From: Xanthobacteraceae bacterium
GTDB taxonomy: Bacteria > Pseudomonadota > Alphaproteobacteria > Rhizobiales > Xanthobacteraceae
Reading direction: 5' to 3'
Assembly (NCBI GenBank): GCA_019241285.1
Contig: JAFAXD010000398.1
Coordinates: forward strand, 1 to 34,480
Length of the DNA: 34,480 nucleotides
The position numbers and the translations under genes are program-made. Positions 17,531 to 25,749 of the stretch are shown piece after piece. How positions within the stretch are numbered: position 1 is the first letter of the stretch; the number at the start of each line of letters is the position of its first letter. The notes under the pieces are model-generated. The model worked only from the letters and a program-made list of their open reading frames with translations. It was not told the DNA's origin and made no database searches.

Positions 17531-17887
17531 TCAGGCGGGGCTCTGCTCGATGGCGTCGACGCGGTTGGGATAGAACGCCATGTAGCCGGAGATCTGCGTC
17601 ACGCCCGGAAACGGCTGCTCGTAGGTCCAGATCGCGTTCTCCGCGACCCGGCCGTCGACATTGATTGAATAATAAGACGCGTCCCCTTTGTAGGGACAAT
17701 GCGTGGTGTGCTGGGTGCGGGTGAGCAGGCTCATGTCGACGTCCTCCCGCGGAATGTACTGAACCGGCGGATAGGTGGCCTCCTTCAGGCTCAGCGCGTG
17801 GGTGGTATTCGCCACCGTGCGTCCTGCAAAATTCACGCGCACCCGATTCGGGTTGGGGCTGATGGTGATCGGATGATCATCGGCCAT
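17531..17887 (-). CDS. DUF427 domain-containing protein
   Basis: 118 residues, small soluble protein of the DUF427 (NTP_transf_9) family. Family features are RVRVNFAGRTVANTTHAL, YIPREDVDMSLL, the conserved HCPYKGDASYYSI segment and ENAIWTYEQPFPGV...GYMAFYPNRVD. The biochemical role of the family is not established. The start ATG 17887 (MADDHPIT) has GGGAGAT at a good distance; an ATG three codons upstream overlaps that site. Its stop is immediately next to the stop of the convergent FecR-domain gene (TGATCA junction). Confidence 0.85.
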   Translation of the reverse strand: MADDHPITISPNPNRVRVNFAGRTVANTTHALSLKEATYPPVQYIPREDVDMSLLTRTQHTTHCPYKGDASYYSINVDGRVAENAIWTYEQPFPGVTQISGYMAFYPNRVDAIEQSPA

Positions 17888-17930
17888 GACATACATCTCC
17901 CATTCGAACTGGTCGTGAAGAGATAGGACA

Positions 17931-17962
17931 TTCGCGCAGCCGCCAAAAGCGGCTCACGCGAA
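17931..17962. terminator. Two-tier hairpin downstream of the binding-protein gene
   Basis: Outer stem TTCGCG (17931-17936) with CGCGAA (17957-17962) encloses inner stem AGCCGC (17938-17943) with GCGGCT (17949-17954) and a CAAAA loop. It lies 20 bp past the stop of the livK-like gene (minus strand). No U-run follows, so it may stabilise the transcript 3' end rather than terminate it. Confidence 0.45.
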
Positions 17963-17981
17963 CGTTACGAGCGGGAGCAAA

Positions 17982-19190
17982 TCAGCTGCCGACCTCGCCG
18001 CTCAGCACCGGGCCGAACAGTTCCCAGCGCTCGCCGGTGAAGCGCATCATGCGCATTTGCTCGATCGGGAAGAAGTCCGTCGCACTCGTATTGATGGTAA
18101 TTCCTGGAAGGAGCATGGGGTTGCTGAGGTCTTTGAGCGAGGCTGCTTGCTTCATGACGTTCGCGCGCGTCAAGTCGTTCCCGCACTGCTCGAGCACGTG
18201 CACCATGGTATGGGCGACCGCGTAGCCATAGACCGTGAAGCTTGAGGTGCGGTCGCCATCAGGGAAATATTTCTCCATGAAGGCCTGCCAATCCTTGAAG
18301 TTCTGATCGTCCTTCCAGGCCGGATCGGTCGGGTCCTTGATGTAATGGGTCGACAACAGGTCCTTGGCATTTTCGAGTCCTGCCGGTTGCAGGACCGATC
18401 CCACCGAGTTCGATACGTTGTTGACGATGTGTAGCGGATGCCAGTCGAGCTCCGCCGCCTTGCGAATTGCCTGCGCGGCGAACTTCGGCGTCGCGACGTT
18501 GAAGAGGATGTCTGCACCGCTGGTCTTGAGACTGATCATCTGTGAGTTGATGGTGGGATCGGTGGTCTCGTAGGCCTGCTCGGACACGATGGCGATCTTG
18601 CCCTGTAGCCCGTCCTTGATGCCCTTCAGGAGGTCCTTGCCGTAGTCGTCGTTCTGATAGAGGACGCCGATCTTGCCGTTGGGCTGATGCTCCAGCACAT
18701 ACTTGGCGTAGATCCGGCCTTCGCTCTGGTAGTTCGGCTGCCATCCCATGGTCCATGGAAAGTTCTTCGGGTCGCCGAACTTGGTCGCGCCCGTAGCGAC
18801 GAACAGCTGCGGCACACCCTTGCTGTTCATGTAGCGCTCGATCGCCGAGTTGTGCGCCGTCCCGAGGCTCTGGAAGATCAACAAAACCTCGTCGCTCTCG
18901 ACCAGTTTGCGGGCCTGTTCGACGGTCTTGGGCGGGCTGTAGCCGTCGTCATAGGAGATGAAGTTGATCTTGCGGCCGTTGATCCCGCCCTCGGCATTCA
19001 CCTTGGCAAAATAGGCCGCGATGGTCCGGCCAATCGCTCCGTACGCTGATGCCGACCCGCTATACGGGTTGATATTGCCGATCTTGATTTCCGTGTCGGT
19101 CGCGCCGGGATCGTAATGCTTCTGGGCGAGGGCTGGGGCGGAGAGCACAAGCATTGCGAGCGCTGACAGCACTGGTGCCTTAAGCCTCAT
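17982..19190 (-). CDS. ABC transporter substrate-binding protein, LivK/branched-chain amino acid type
   Basis: Periplasmic solute receptor, 402 residues, with signal peptide MRLKAPVLSALAMLVLSAPALA and a Peripla_BP_6 fold: TEIKIGNINPYSGSASAYGAIGRTIAAYFAKVNAEGGINGRKI, then VLLIFQSLGTAHNSAIERYMNSKGVPQLFVATGA and GVLYQNDDYGKDLLKGIKDGL. In Hyphomicrobiales such receptors often bind aromatic acids, amides or amino acids; the ligand cannot be read here. No permease or ATPase gene is adjacent, so it is an orphan receptor using a transporter encoded elsewhere. A GGGAGAACG ribosome site supports ATG 19190. Confidence 0.92.
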   Translation of the reverse strand: MRLKAPVLSALAMLVLSAPALAQKHYDPGATDTEIKIGNINPYSGSASAYGAIGRTIAAYFAKVNAEGGINGRKINFISYDDGYSPPKTVEQARKLVESDEVLLIFQSLGTAHNSAIERYMNSKGVPQLFVATGATKFGDPKNFPWTMGWQPNYQSEGRIYAKYVLEHQPNGKIGVLYQNDDYGKDLLKGIKDGLQGKIAIVSEQAYETTDPTINSQMISLKTSGADILFNVATPKFAAQAIRKAAELDWHPLHIVNNVSNSVGSVLQPAGLENAKDLLSTHYIKDPTDPAWKDDQNFKDWQAFMEKYFPDGDRTSSFTVYGYAVAHTMVHVLEQCGNDLTRANVMKQAASLKDLSNPMLLPGITINTSATDFFPIEQMRMMRFTGERWELFGPVLSGEVGS

Positions 19191-19278
19191 CGACGTTCTC
19201 CCACGCGCCGCAGGACGGGTTCGGGCGCAATGCGAGCATCATACATCATTCGCCCGCTTCTGCATGCGAGCCGGTTGT

Positions 19279-21975
19279 TTATGCTGCCAGCGCCAAGGTC
19301 GCCGACATGACCGTCGGGTCCTCCCGGTCGTGCGCGACGTGGAAGCCGAGCTCCTCGCACATGCGCAGCATGACCGTGTTCTCCGTCAGCACCTGGCCTT
19401 CGATTCGCTTCAGCCCCTCGCTCTTGGCGTAGGCAATGATCAATTGCATGAGTTGCCAGCCGAGCCCTTGGCCCTTCAGGTCCGAACGCAGCAGGATCGC
19501 GTACTCCCCGGCTTCGTAGTTCGCGTCGGAATGCAGGCGGACGACGCCGAGAAGATTGTGGTGAGCTGCGTCGATCGCCACAAACGCCATCGCGCGGGCG
19601 TAGTCGATCTGCGTCAGGCGCGCGATGAAGGCGTGGCTGAACTCCCGCATAGGTGCGAAGAATCGCAAGCGCAGATCTTGCGGTGAAACCTGCTGCAGGA
19701 ATTCGGGATAGAGGGCCTCGTCTTCAGGCCGTATCGGCCGGGCGACGATGCGGCGTCCATCGCTCAGCGCGAGGGTGCGCTCCCACTCGCTCGGGTAGGG
19801 ACGAACCGCAAACCGCGGATGGCCTGGCCCCTTGGCGCCGGCCTCGAGCCGCGCAACCGCGACCCGTGCATCCAGGGCGAGCAGCCCGCCCGCGTCGGCG
19901 AGCAACGGGTTGATGTCAAGGTCGCGAACCTCAGGCAGATCCGCCGCAAGCTGGGCGATCTTCACCAGGATCAGCGCCAGCGCGTCTTCATCGACGGGCT
20001 TCACGTCCCGATAGCCACGCAACAAACGTGCAATGCGGGTGCGGCCGATCAAATCTTTTGCAAGCTTGAGATCGAGTGGCGGCAGCGCGAGCGCTTTGTC
20101 ATTGATGACCTCGACCCCGGTTCCGCCCGACCCGAAGCAGATGACCGGACCGAACGTCGGGTCATCGGCGATGCCGACGATCAGCTCATGCGCTTTCGGA
20201 CGCACGATCATCGGCTGCAACGTGACCCCGATGATGTTTGCGTCCGGCCGCGCCCGTTGGGCATTGGCGATGATCTCGGCGACGGCGCTGTGCACGGCTT
20301 GCGCGCTCGTCAAGTTGAGGCGCACCCCGCCGACGTCGGATTTGTGCACGATCTCGCGCGACATGATCTTGGCGACCAGCGATTGCCCGGCCGCGAGAAA
20401 CGGTGCCGCTGCGGCTGCGGCTTCTTCGGGAGAGCGCGCCAATAGGGTTTCCACGGTCGGGATCCCGTAGGCGCGCAACAGAGCCGACACCTCCAGGGGA
20501 TCGAGCCACTTGCGGCCCCCTGCGCAAGCCTTCGCCACCACCTCGCGCGCGGTGGCTTTGTCGGGCGCGATTTCGCTCGGCAGGCTGGGTGGGGTCTGCA
20601 TCAGCGCGTCGATTGCAGCGCGGTGTTGCACGATCTGCATGAAGCCGCGCACCGCGTCGCTTTCGGTCTCGAAGTGCGGGACATCGGCCGCATTGAAGGT
20701 CGCGGCAATTTGCGGGTCCGCACCGACCCAGAGCGCAAAGACCGGTTTCGGCTGTGGCTTATGGGAATGCACCCGCCGCACCAGATCGGCGACGCCGGTT
20801 GCGATTCCTGCCGCCGGCGCGATCGCAGTCTGAACGTTGGCCACCAGCACGGCATCGATTTCAGGTGCGGCCATCAGGGCTTCGAGCGCCGCCGTATAGC
20901 GCGCCTCGTCGGCATCGCCGATGATGTCGACTGGGTTCGATTTGGACCATGTGGGGGGCAGGACGCGGTCGAGCGCGCTGCGCGTTGCCGGCGAGAGTTC
21001 CGCAAGCGTGCCATTGAGGTCGGCGAGCCGATCGGCAGCGAGCACCCCGAGGCCGCCGCCGTTGGTCAGAATCGCAAGCCGGTTTCCTTTGAGGTGGCGC
21101 ACCCGCCCCAACGTTTCAGCCGCGTCAAACAATTCGCCGAGATCGAGCACTCGCAACAGGCCGGCGCGATGGAACGCGGCCGCATAGACCGCATCGGCAC
21201 CGGCGAGTGCGCCGGTGTGGGTCGCAGCGGCCTTGGCGCCCGCGGCTTGGCGGCCGGCCTTGACCACGACCACGGGCTTCACCCGGGCGGCCGCGCGCGC
21301 GGCCGACATGAACTTGCGCGCGTTCTTGATCGACTCGATGTAGAGCAGGATGGCGCGTGTTCCGCGATCCAGCGCGAAATAATCGAGGAGATCGCCGAAG
21401 TCGACGTCGAGCTGGTCGCCGATCGACGCGATCGCCGAGAAGCCGACGCGGCGCTGCGCCGCCCAATCAACAAGGCCGGCGGCAATCGCGCCCGACTGCG
21501 AGATCAGCGCCAACTCTCCGGCGGCCGGCATGCGCGCCGCAAAGCTCGCGTTGAGATGCGCCTGCGGCGCGAGCACGCCGATGCAGTTTGGTCCGACCAG
21601 CCGCAGTCCTTTGAGGCGCGCCGCTTGTTCGCAAGCCTCGCTGAGCGACCCCGCGCCATGGCCGAGCCCGGCCGTGATGATGATCGCCGCACTCACGCCC
21701 ATTTGCGCCGATTGGGCGACCACGTCCGGCACGGTCGCGGGCGGCGATGAGATGATCACTAGATCGGGAGGTGCGGAGACTTGGGAAAGATCCGGCAGGG
21801 TTGCGATCCCATCGATCTCGGGATGCTTGGGATTGATCAGATGCAACGGGCCAGACCAGCCGCCGTCGCGGAGATTTTTCAGAATGGCCCGCCCGACCGA
21901 TTTTTCGCGCGGACTGGCGCCGATCAGCGCAACCGAGCGGGGTGAAAACACGCGATCAAGACGATAGGTGGACAT
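19279..21975 (-). CDS. Pat-like protein: NDP-forming acyl-CoA ligase domains fused to GNAT acetyltransferase
   Basis: 898 residues from ATG 21975 (MSTYRLDRVFSPRSVALIGAS); an upstream in-frame extension to 22059 lacks similarity. Order: CoA-binding Rossmann domain (about 8-135), two succinyl-CoA-ligase-like domains (about 150-460), ATP-grasp domain (about 500-710) and C-terminal GNAT domain (about 735-898) with acetyl-CoA loop LKGQGLGWQLM. This matches Pat/YfiQ-type lysine acetyltransferases that control acetyl-CoA synthetase and other enzymes. Unlike what is reported for Salmonella Pat, a His is present in THTGAL (residue 253) at the phosphohistidine position of ADP-forming ligases. Divergent from the FAD monooxygenase gene. 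Confidence 0.88.
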   Translation of the reverse strand: MSTYRLDRVFSPRSVALIGASPREKSVGRAILKNLRDGGWSGPLHLINPKHPEIDGIATLPDLSQVSAPPDLVIISSPPATVPDVVAQSAQMGVSAAIIITAGLGHGAGSLSEACEQAARLKGLRLVGPNCIGVLAPQAHLNASFAARMPAAGELALISQSGAIAAGLVDWAAQRRVGFSAIASIGDQLDVDFGDLLDYFALDRGTRAILLYIESIKNARKFMSAARAAARVKPVVVVKAGRQAAGAKAAATHTGALAGADAVYAAAFHRAGLLRVLDLGELFDAAETLGRVRHLKGNRLAILTNGGGLGVLAADRLADLNGTLAELSPATRSALDRVLPPTWSKSNPVDIIGDADEARYTAALEALMAAPEIDAVLVANVQTAIAPAAGIATGVADLVRRVHSHKPQPKPVFALWVGADPQIAATFNAADVPHFETESDAVRGFMQIVQHRAAIDALMQTPPSLPSEIAPDKATAREVVAKACAGGRKWLDPLEVSALLRAYGIPTVETLLARSPEEAAAAAAPFLAAGQSLVAKIMSREIVHKSDVGGVRLNLTSAQAVHSAVAEIIANAQRARPDANIIGVTLQPMIVRPKAHELIVGIADDPTFGPVICFGSGGTGVEVINDKALALPPLDLKLAKDLIGRTRIARLLRGYRDVKPVDEDALALILVKIAQLAADLPEVRDLDINPLLADAGGLLALDARVAVARLEAGAKGPGHPRFAVRPYPSEWERTLALSDGRRIVARPIRPEDEALYPEFLQQVSPQDLRLRFFAPMREFSHAFIARLTQIDYARAMAFVAIDAAHHNLLGVVRLHSDANYEAGEYAILLRSDLKGQGLGWQLMQLIIAYAKSEGLKRIEGQVLTENTVMLRMCEELGFHVAHDREDPTVMSATLALAA

Positions 21976-22142
21976 GGGACAACAATCATCGGAATGAGTG
22001 GCAACAACCGCCCGCGCCCAAGCCATGAGCGCAGCTGGTTTTTGCGTCACCCGATCCATAGCTGATCTTTGCTTGCGGCATATGACATGGATCAGAAATG
22101 GGCTACATGGGGCCCAATTCCCAACCTCGAGAACCGATCCTT

Positions 22143-23327
22143 ATGAGTCAGTACAAAGTCCTCATCGCTGGTGCCGGTCTGGGCGGACTTGCCGCCGCAT
22201 CATGCCTGCTCAAGGCGGGCCATGACGTAGAGATCTATGAACAGGCGCCGCAGCTCGGCGAAATCGGCGCCGGTATCCAGGTCAGTGCCAATGCGATGCA
22301 TGTGCTGCGGCATCTCGGCGTGGGTGACGCCGTCACCAAGGCCGGCGTGAAGCCTGGCGCCTACGTGTTCCGGCTCCACGATACGGGCGAAGTCATTCAG
22401 CAGTTCTCACTTTCGGATGAGCATGAACGTTTGCACGGCGCGCCCTATACGCAGCTGCACCGCGCCGACTTCCACGACATCCTTGCCGCTAAGGCACGCG
22501 AACTGAAACCCGACGTGGTCAATCTCAACCGGCGCGTCACCGGCTTCTCGGAAAACGACAGCGGCGTCGAGCTCCGCTTCGATGATGGCTCGACGGCGCG
22601 CGGCGATTTTTTGATTGGCGCCGATGGTGTGAAGTCCGTCGTGCGCGGGCAAATCGTCGGCCAGGTGCCGGCCACCTACACGGGCGATGCGGCTTGGCGT
22701 GTCACCGTGCCGGTCGAGCGATTGCCGCGCGATTTCCTGCCTCAGGTCATGTCGGTGTTCATGGGACCTGGCGGACACGCAGTCTGTTATTATCTGCGCG
22801 GTGGGGCGTTGCTCAATTTCGTGGGCATTATCGAGACGGACGATATCTCCGAGGAATCCTGGACGCTGAAATTTCCCTGGGAGGACCTGAAGGCTGACTA
22901 CGTCGGCTGGCACTCGGCGATCCAGACCATCATCGACGCGGCCGATCATGATCAGTGCTATCGCTGGTCGCTGCACAATCGTCCTCCGATCCGCGACTGG
23001 AGCACGCGCCGGGCGACGCTTCTGGGCGACGCCGCGCATCCGACGCTGCCGTACCTGGCGCAAGGTGCCGCGATGGCGATCGAGGATGGTGCTGTGCTGA
23101 CGCGCGCGCTAGCGATGAGGCCGACTATTCCCGAGGCGCTACAGCTTTATCAGCGCAATCGCGTAGATCGCACGGCGAAGATCGTGCTGCAGTCGAGCGA
23201 GAACCGGCGGTTGTTCCATCTGCGCTCCGTCGCCGAGATGAAGGAGGCCTTCGCCAAGCGCGACGAAGGTGCGGACCGCAATACGTGGCTCTACTCCTAC
23301 AACCCGCTCACCGTCACATTGGCTTGA
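22143..23327 (+). CDS. FAD-dependent monooxygenase, salicylate-hydroxylase-like
   Basis: Class A flavoprotein aromatic hydroxylase, 394 residues from ATG 22143 (MSQYKVLIAGAGLGGLAAA). It has the dinucleotide fold GxGxxG (10-15), DG motif GADGVKS (about 165), and the FAD-binding motif GDAAHPTLPYLAQGAAMAIED (about 293-313). The closest groups by pattern are salicylate 1-hydroxylase, 3-hydroxybenzoate 6-hydroxylase and 6-hydroxynicotinate 3-monooxygenase; the substrate cannot be decided, as no ring-cleavage gene is nearby. An ATG at 22098 would add 15 residues before the fold and is unlikely. Convergent with hemN, with an 11-bp gap. Confidence 0.9.
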   Translation: MSQYKVLIAGAGLGGLAAASCLLKAGHDVEIYEQAPQLGEIGAGIQVSANAMHVLRHLGVGDAVTKAGVKPGAYVFRLHDTGEVIQQFSLSDEHERLHGAPYTQLHRADFHDILAAKARELKPDVVNLNRRVTGFSENDSGVELRFDDGSTARGDFLIGADGVKSVVRGQIVGQVPATYTGDAAWRVTVPVERLPRDFLPQVMSVFMGPGGHAVCYYLRGGALLNFVGIIETDDISEESWTLKFPWEDLKADYVGWHSAIQTIIDAADHDQCYRWSLHNRPPIRDWSTRRATLLGDAAHPTLPYLAQGAAMAIEDGAVLTRALAMRPTIPEALQLYQRNRVDRTAKIVLQSSENRRLFHLRSVAEMKEAFAKRDEGADRNTWLYSYNPLTVTLA

Positions 23328-23338
23328 ACGCGCCAGTG

Positions 23339-24664
23339 CTACACCGCTGCGGAATGTCGCGCAGCATTGTTCGGCAGGTAGGCATCAAACGCGGCAGCGA
23401 CCAGGCGGACCAACGGACGCGCGGTCTCCGGCACGATGATCAGACGGCCGTCGTGGTGGACAAGGCCTTCGTGCTGCAGGGCCGCAAGCGTCTCCTGCGC
23501 GGGCGCGTCCAGCAGGTTGCTGCTTGGCGGCAAGTTGGTCCGCAAATAACACATCAGCTCTTCGATCACCTTGCCTCGCGCGCGGTCGTCGTCGGTGAGT
23601 GCGATGCCGCGCACCGTCGCCAGCTGATTGCTGGTAATACGCCGCGTGTACTCAACAACGTCGGCCGCATTCTGGACAAATCCCTGCGGCACGCGTCCGA
23701 TGGAGGATGACCCCAAACCGATGAGGACGGCCGAGCCATCATCCGTGTAGCCCTGAAAGTTGCGATGCAGCCGGTGCTCGCGCGCCGCAACGGCCAGTTC
23801 ATCGCTCGGCAACGCAAAGTGATCGAGCCCGATTGGCTCAAATCCATGCCGGTATAAGTGTTGCCGGGCGGTATTCATCTGATCGAAGCGTTCGGTCACC
23901 CCCGGCAAGTCGGCTTCGTTGATCAGCCGCTGGCGCGGCCGAAACCACGGCACATGGGCGTAGCCAAACAAAGCGAGGCGCTGCGGGTTCAAGCCAACAG
24001 CGAGATCAATGGTTTCGCGTAGATCGGTAGTGGTCTGACGCGGTAAGCCGTACATCAGGTCGAAGTTGAAGTTGTCGATGCCTGCTTGGCGCAGCCGATC
24101 GATCGCGCGCCGCACCGTTGCAAACGGTTGCACGCGGCCCATGGCGGCTTGCACATGCGCTGCGAAGGTCTGGACCCCGAGACTGACCCGATTAATTCCG
24201 AGCGCTGCGAGCGTGTGGACGAGCTCCGGCCGCACGTGGCGCGGATCAAGCTCGATCGCATGCTCCCGCACCGCGGTTATGTCGGCGAGGCGGGCCAATT
24301 GCTCCATGATTTCGGCGAGCGCCGCGCCGCCAATCGCCGAGGGCGTGCCGCCGCCCCAGTGAATGCGGGCAATCTTGCGGACCGAGGTCCGCTGCATGAC
24401 CAGCTCGAGTTCGCGACCAAGCAGGGACACGTACTCCCGCAGCGGGTCCTTGCGGCGTGCGACCTGCGTGTGGCAGCCGCAGTAGATGCACAAGCTGGTG
24501 CAGAAGGGCACGTGAACATAGAGCGATAGCGTAGCGTCCGCGGGGATTTGTGAAAGCCAATCAGAATAGATGGTGGGGCCCACCTTCGCCTGAAAATGCG
24601 GGGCGGTCGGATAGGACGTGTAGCGCGGCACTTTCTGTTCAGCGAACAGGAAACGGCGTGACAT
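23339..24664 (-). CDS. hemN: Oxygen-independent coproporphyrinogen III oxidase HemN
   Basis: Radical-SAM enzyme converting coproporphyrinogen III to protoporphyrinogen IX without oxygen, needed for heme and bacteriochlorophyll synthesis at low oxygen. It has 441 residues. The cluster motif is C55xxxC59xxC62xC64 in PFCTSLCIYCGCH, typical of true HemN rather than HemW. Other motifs are IHWGGGTPSAIG, RVSLGVQTF, FNFDLMYGLPRQT and FGYAHVPWFRPRQRLI. The start at 24664 gives the usual N-terminus (QKVPRYTSYPTAPHF). A FixK/FNR-type box centred about 60 bp upstream of the start predicts induction under oxygen limitation. Confidence 0.96.
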   Translation of the reverse strand: MSRRFLFAEQKVPRYTSYPTAPHFQAKVGPTIYSDWLSQIPADATLSLYVHVPFCTSLCIYCGCHTQVARRKDPLREYVSLLGRELELVMQRTSVRKIARIHWGGGTPSAIGGAALAEIMEQLARLADITAVREHAIELDPRHVRPELVHTLAALGINRVSLGVQTFAAHVQAAMGRVQPFATVRRAIDRLRQAGIDNFNFDLMYGLPRQTTTDLRETIDLAVGLNPQRLALFGYAHVPWFRPRQRLINEADLPGVTERFDQMNTARQHLYRHGFEPIGLDHFALPSDELAVAAREHRLHRNFQGYTDDGSAVLIGLGSSSIGRVPQGFVQNAADVVEYTRRITSNQLATVRGIALTDDDRARGKVIEELMCYLRTNLPPSSNLLDAPAQETLAALQHEGLVHHDGRLIIVPETARPLVRLVAAAFDAYLPNNAARHSAAV

Positions 24665-24717
24665 GGCAGGTCCCCAAAACGGGCTCCATGCATACCGCTG
24701 ATCGGGGCTGATCCGAC

Positions 24718-24731
24718 TTGATCCAGGTCAA
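24718..24731. promoter_or_regulatory. FixK/FNR-type box, hemN side
   Basis: TTGATCCAGGTCAA matches TTGAT-N4-GTCAA exactly. Its centre is 60 bp from the hemN start. A candidate minus-strand -10 (TATGCA, 24694-24689) lies about 33 bp from the centre, as expected for a class II activated promoter with a leader of about 20 bases. Confidence 0.85.
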
Positions 24732-24754
24732 GCGTATGTCGGGCGGATGGCCAT

Positions 24755-24768
24755 TTGATCCATGTCAA
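24755..24768. promoter_or_regulatory. FixK/FNR-type box, flavoprotein side
   Basis: TTGATCCATGTCAA is a second exact match, 37 bp centre-to-centre from the hemN-side box. Its centre is 59 bp from the start of the gene at 24821. A plausible plus-strand -10 (TTAAAA, 24789-24794) lies 30 bp from the centre. The box overlaps a theoretical TTG start at 24755, which argues against that start. Confidence 0.85.
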
Positions 24769-24820
24769 AGGCGGGGATCGGCAAGGGGTTAAAAGTCGCG
24801 TTCTTTTGCTGGATTGCGAG

Positions 24821-25375
24821 ATGAAGCAAAGACTGAAGGACTGCGTCCTCCACCTGCTCGATCAGCATCGCATCATGACGATCGCCACCAATCGGGCCGA
24901 CGGCTGGCCGCAGGCGACCATCGTTGGCTACGTCAATGATGGATTTTTGTTGTACTGCTTTATTGCCCGCAACGCGCAGAAATTCGCCAATATCCAACGC
25001 GACCCGCGTGTTTCGATTGCTATTGGAACAGATGCCCTGCATCCACTCGAGATCCAGGGTCTGTCCTTGGCGGGGCGAGCCGCGCCGGTCGACGACTCGG
25101 AAGAGTTCGAGCATGTCGCGGGGCTGCGCTCGCGGCGTTACCCGGAATATGCGTTGCTGCCCCCGCCTGTTTTGCGCGAGGGCGCGTTGCAACGCCTGGC
25201 GCCGCAGCCTGCGTCCAGCACTGTGGTGCTATTGCGCATCGCGCCGGAGATCATCTCTGTCGTGGATTACTCGAAGGGCTTTGGCCACAGCGACCTCATC
25301 GCATTTTCGGAACGCGATCTTGACCTGCACCTCGAGAGCCTGCGGCACCGATGGGACGGCCACAGCGTGGCGTGA
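24821..25375 (+). CDS. Pyridoxamine 5'-phosphate oxidase-family FMN-binding protein
   Basis: 184 residues, split-barrel flavin-binding fold. It opens MKQRLKDCVLHLLDQHRIMTIATNRADGWPQATIVGYVNDGFLLYCF, then NAQKFANIQRDPRVSIAIG, the usual FMN-pocket strands. These proteins bind FMN, F420 or heme and often act as reductases or in heme handling; the substrate is not known here. The ATG at 24821 is chosen because the frame upstream runs into the FixK/FNR box. It is divergent from hemN and apparently under the paired box, so a microaerobic function, perhaps linked to heme or flavin redox, is likely (inference). Confidence 0.85.
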   Translation: MKQRLKDCVLHLLDQHRIMTIATNRADGWPQATIVGYVNDGFLLYCFIARNAQKFANIQRDPRVSIAIGTDALHPLEIQGLSLAGRAAPVDDSEEFEHVAGLRSRRYPEYALLPPPVLREGALQRLAPQPASSTVVLLRIAPEIISVVDYSKGFGHSDLIAFSERDLDLHLESLRHRWDGHSVA

Positions 25376-25378
25376 GAT

Positions 25379-25406
25379 CGGCGGTAACGTTGGTGGTCTG
25401 CCGCCG
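25379..25406. terminator. Hairpin between convergent flavoprotein and cytochrome genes
   Basis: CGGCGG (25379-25384) and CCGCCG (25401-25406) can pair around a 16-base loop in the 33-bp gap between the two convergent stops. There is no U-run on either side, so it is a weak candidate. Confidence 0.3.
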
Positions 25407-25408
25407 AG

Positions 25409-25732
25409 TCAGTTTGCTTTGAGGCTTAAGATGTAAGCTGCCACGTTCCGCCGATCCTCCGTCGAGAGGATGAGGTTCGGCATGGAGCGATGTGAGGTCT
25501 GCAGTGATGCCTGCAGCGCAATTGCCGTCATGCCGGGCACGTTGGCGATCTTGTCGAACGCTGGCGCACTGGCATTCGTCGATTGCTGACCTCTTCGGAT
25601 CGCGTGGCAGGCCGCGCAGGTGTCCTGCGCAAGCGTCAGGCCGGCTCGCGCGTCACCTTCTTGCGCCAGCGCTGCCCCGCCAATAATTGCCGAGACTAGA
25701 AGCGCAATCCCCATTTCCAACGCGTGTTTCAT
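25409..25732 (-). CDS. Small exported class I cytochrome c
   Basis: 107 residues. Signal peptide MKHALEMGIALLVSAIIGGAALA-Q, then a single heme motif C39AAC42H43 and a probable distal ligand Met84 in HRSMPNL. The C-terminal helix RRNVAAYILSLK is typical of small c-type cytochromes. It is a periplasmic electron carrier; its partner is unknown. A strong GGAGG ribosome site sits 4 bases before ATG 25732. It starts 17 bp after the stop of the ABC-2 permease gene on the same strand, so it appears to be the last gene of that operon. The frame is open far upstream inside the permease gene, but that part is an overlapping-frame artefact. Confidence 0.9.
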   Translation of the reverse strand: MKHALEMGIALLVSAIIGGAALAQEGDARAGLTLAQDTCAACHAIRRGQQSTNASAPAFDKIANVPGMTAIALQASLQTSHRSMPNLILSTEDRRNVAAYILSLKAN

Positions 25733-25749
25733 GTTTCCTCCAAGATCTA

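Noticed and set aside
24755-24820. TTG start for the flavin-binding protein at 24755
   Set aside because: It falls inside the FixK/FNR box, and the added 22 residues show no family similarity; ATG 24821 gives the normal N-terminus.
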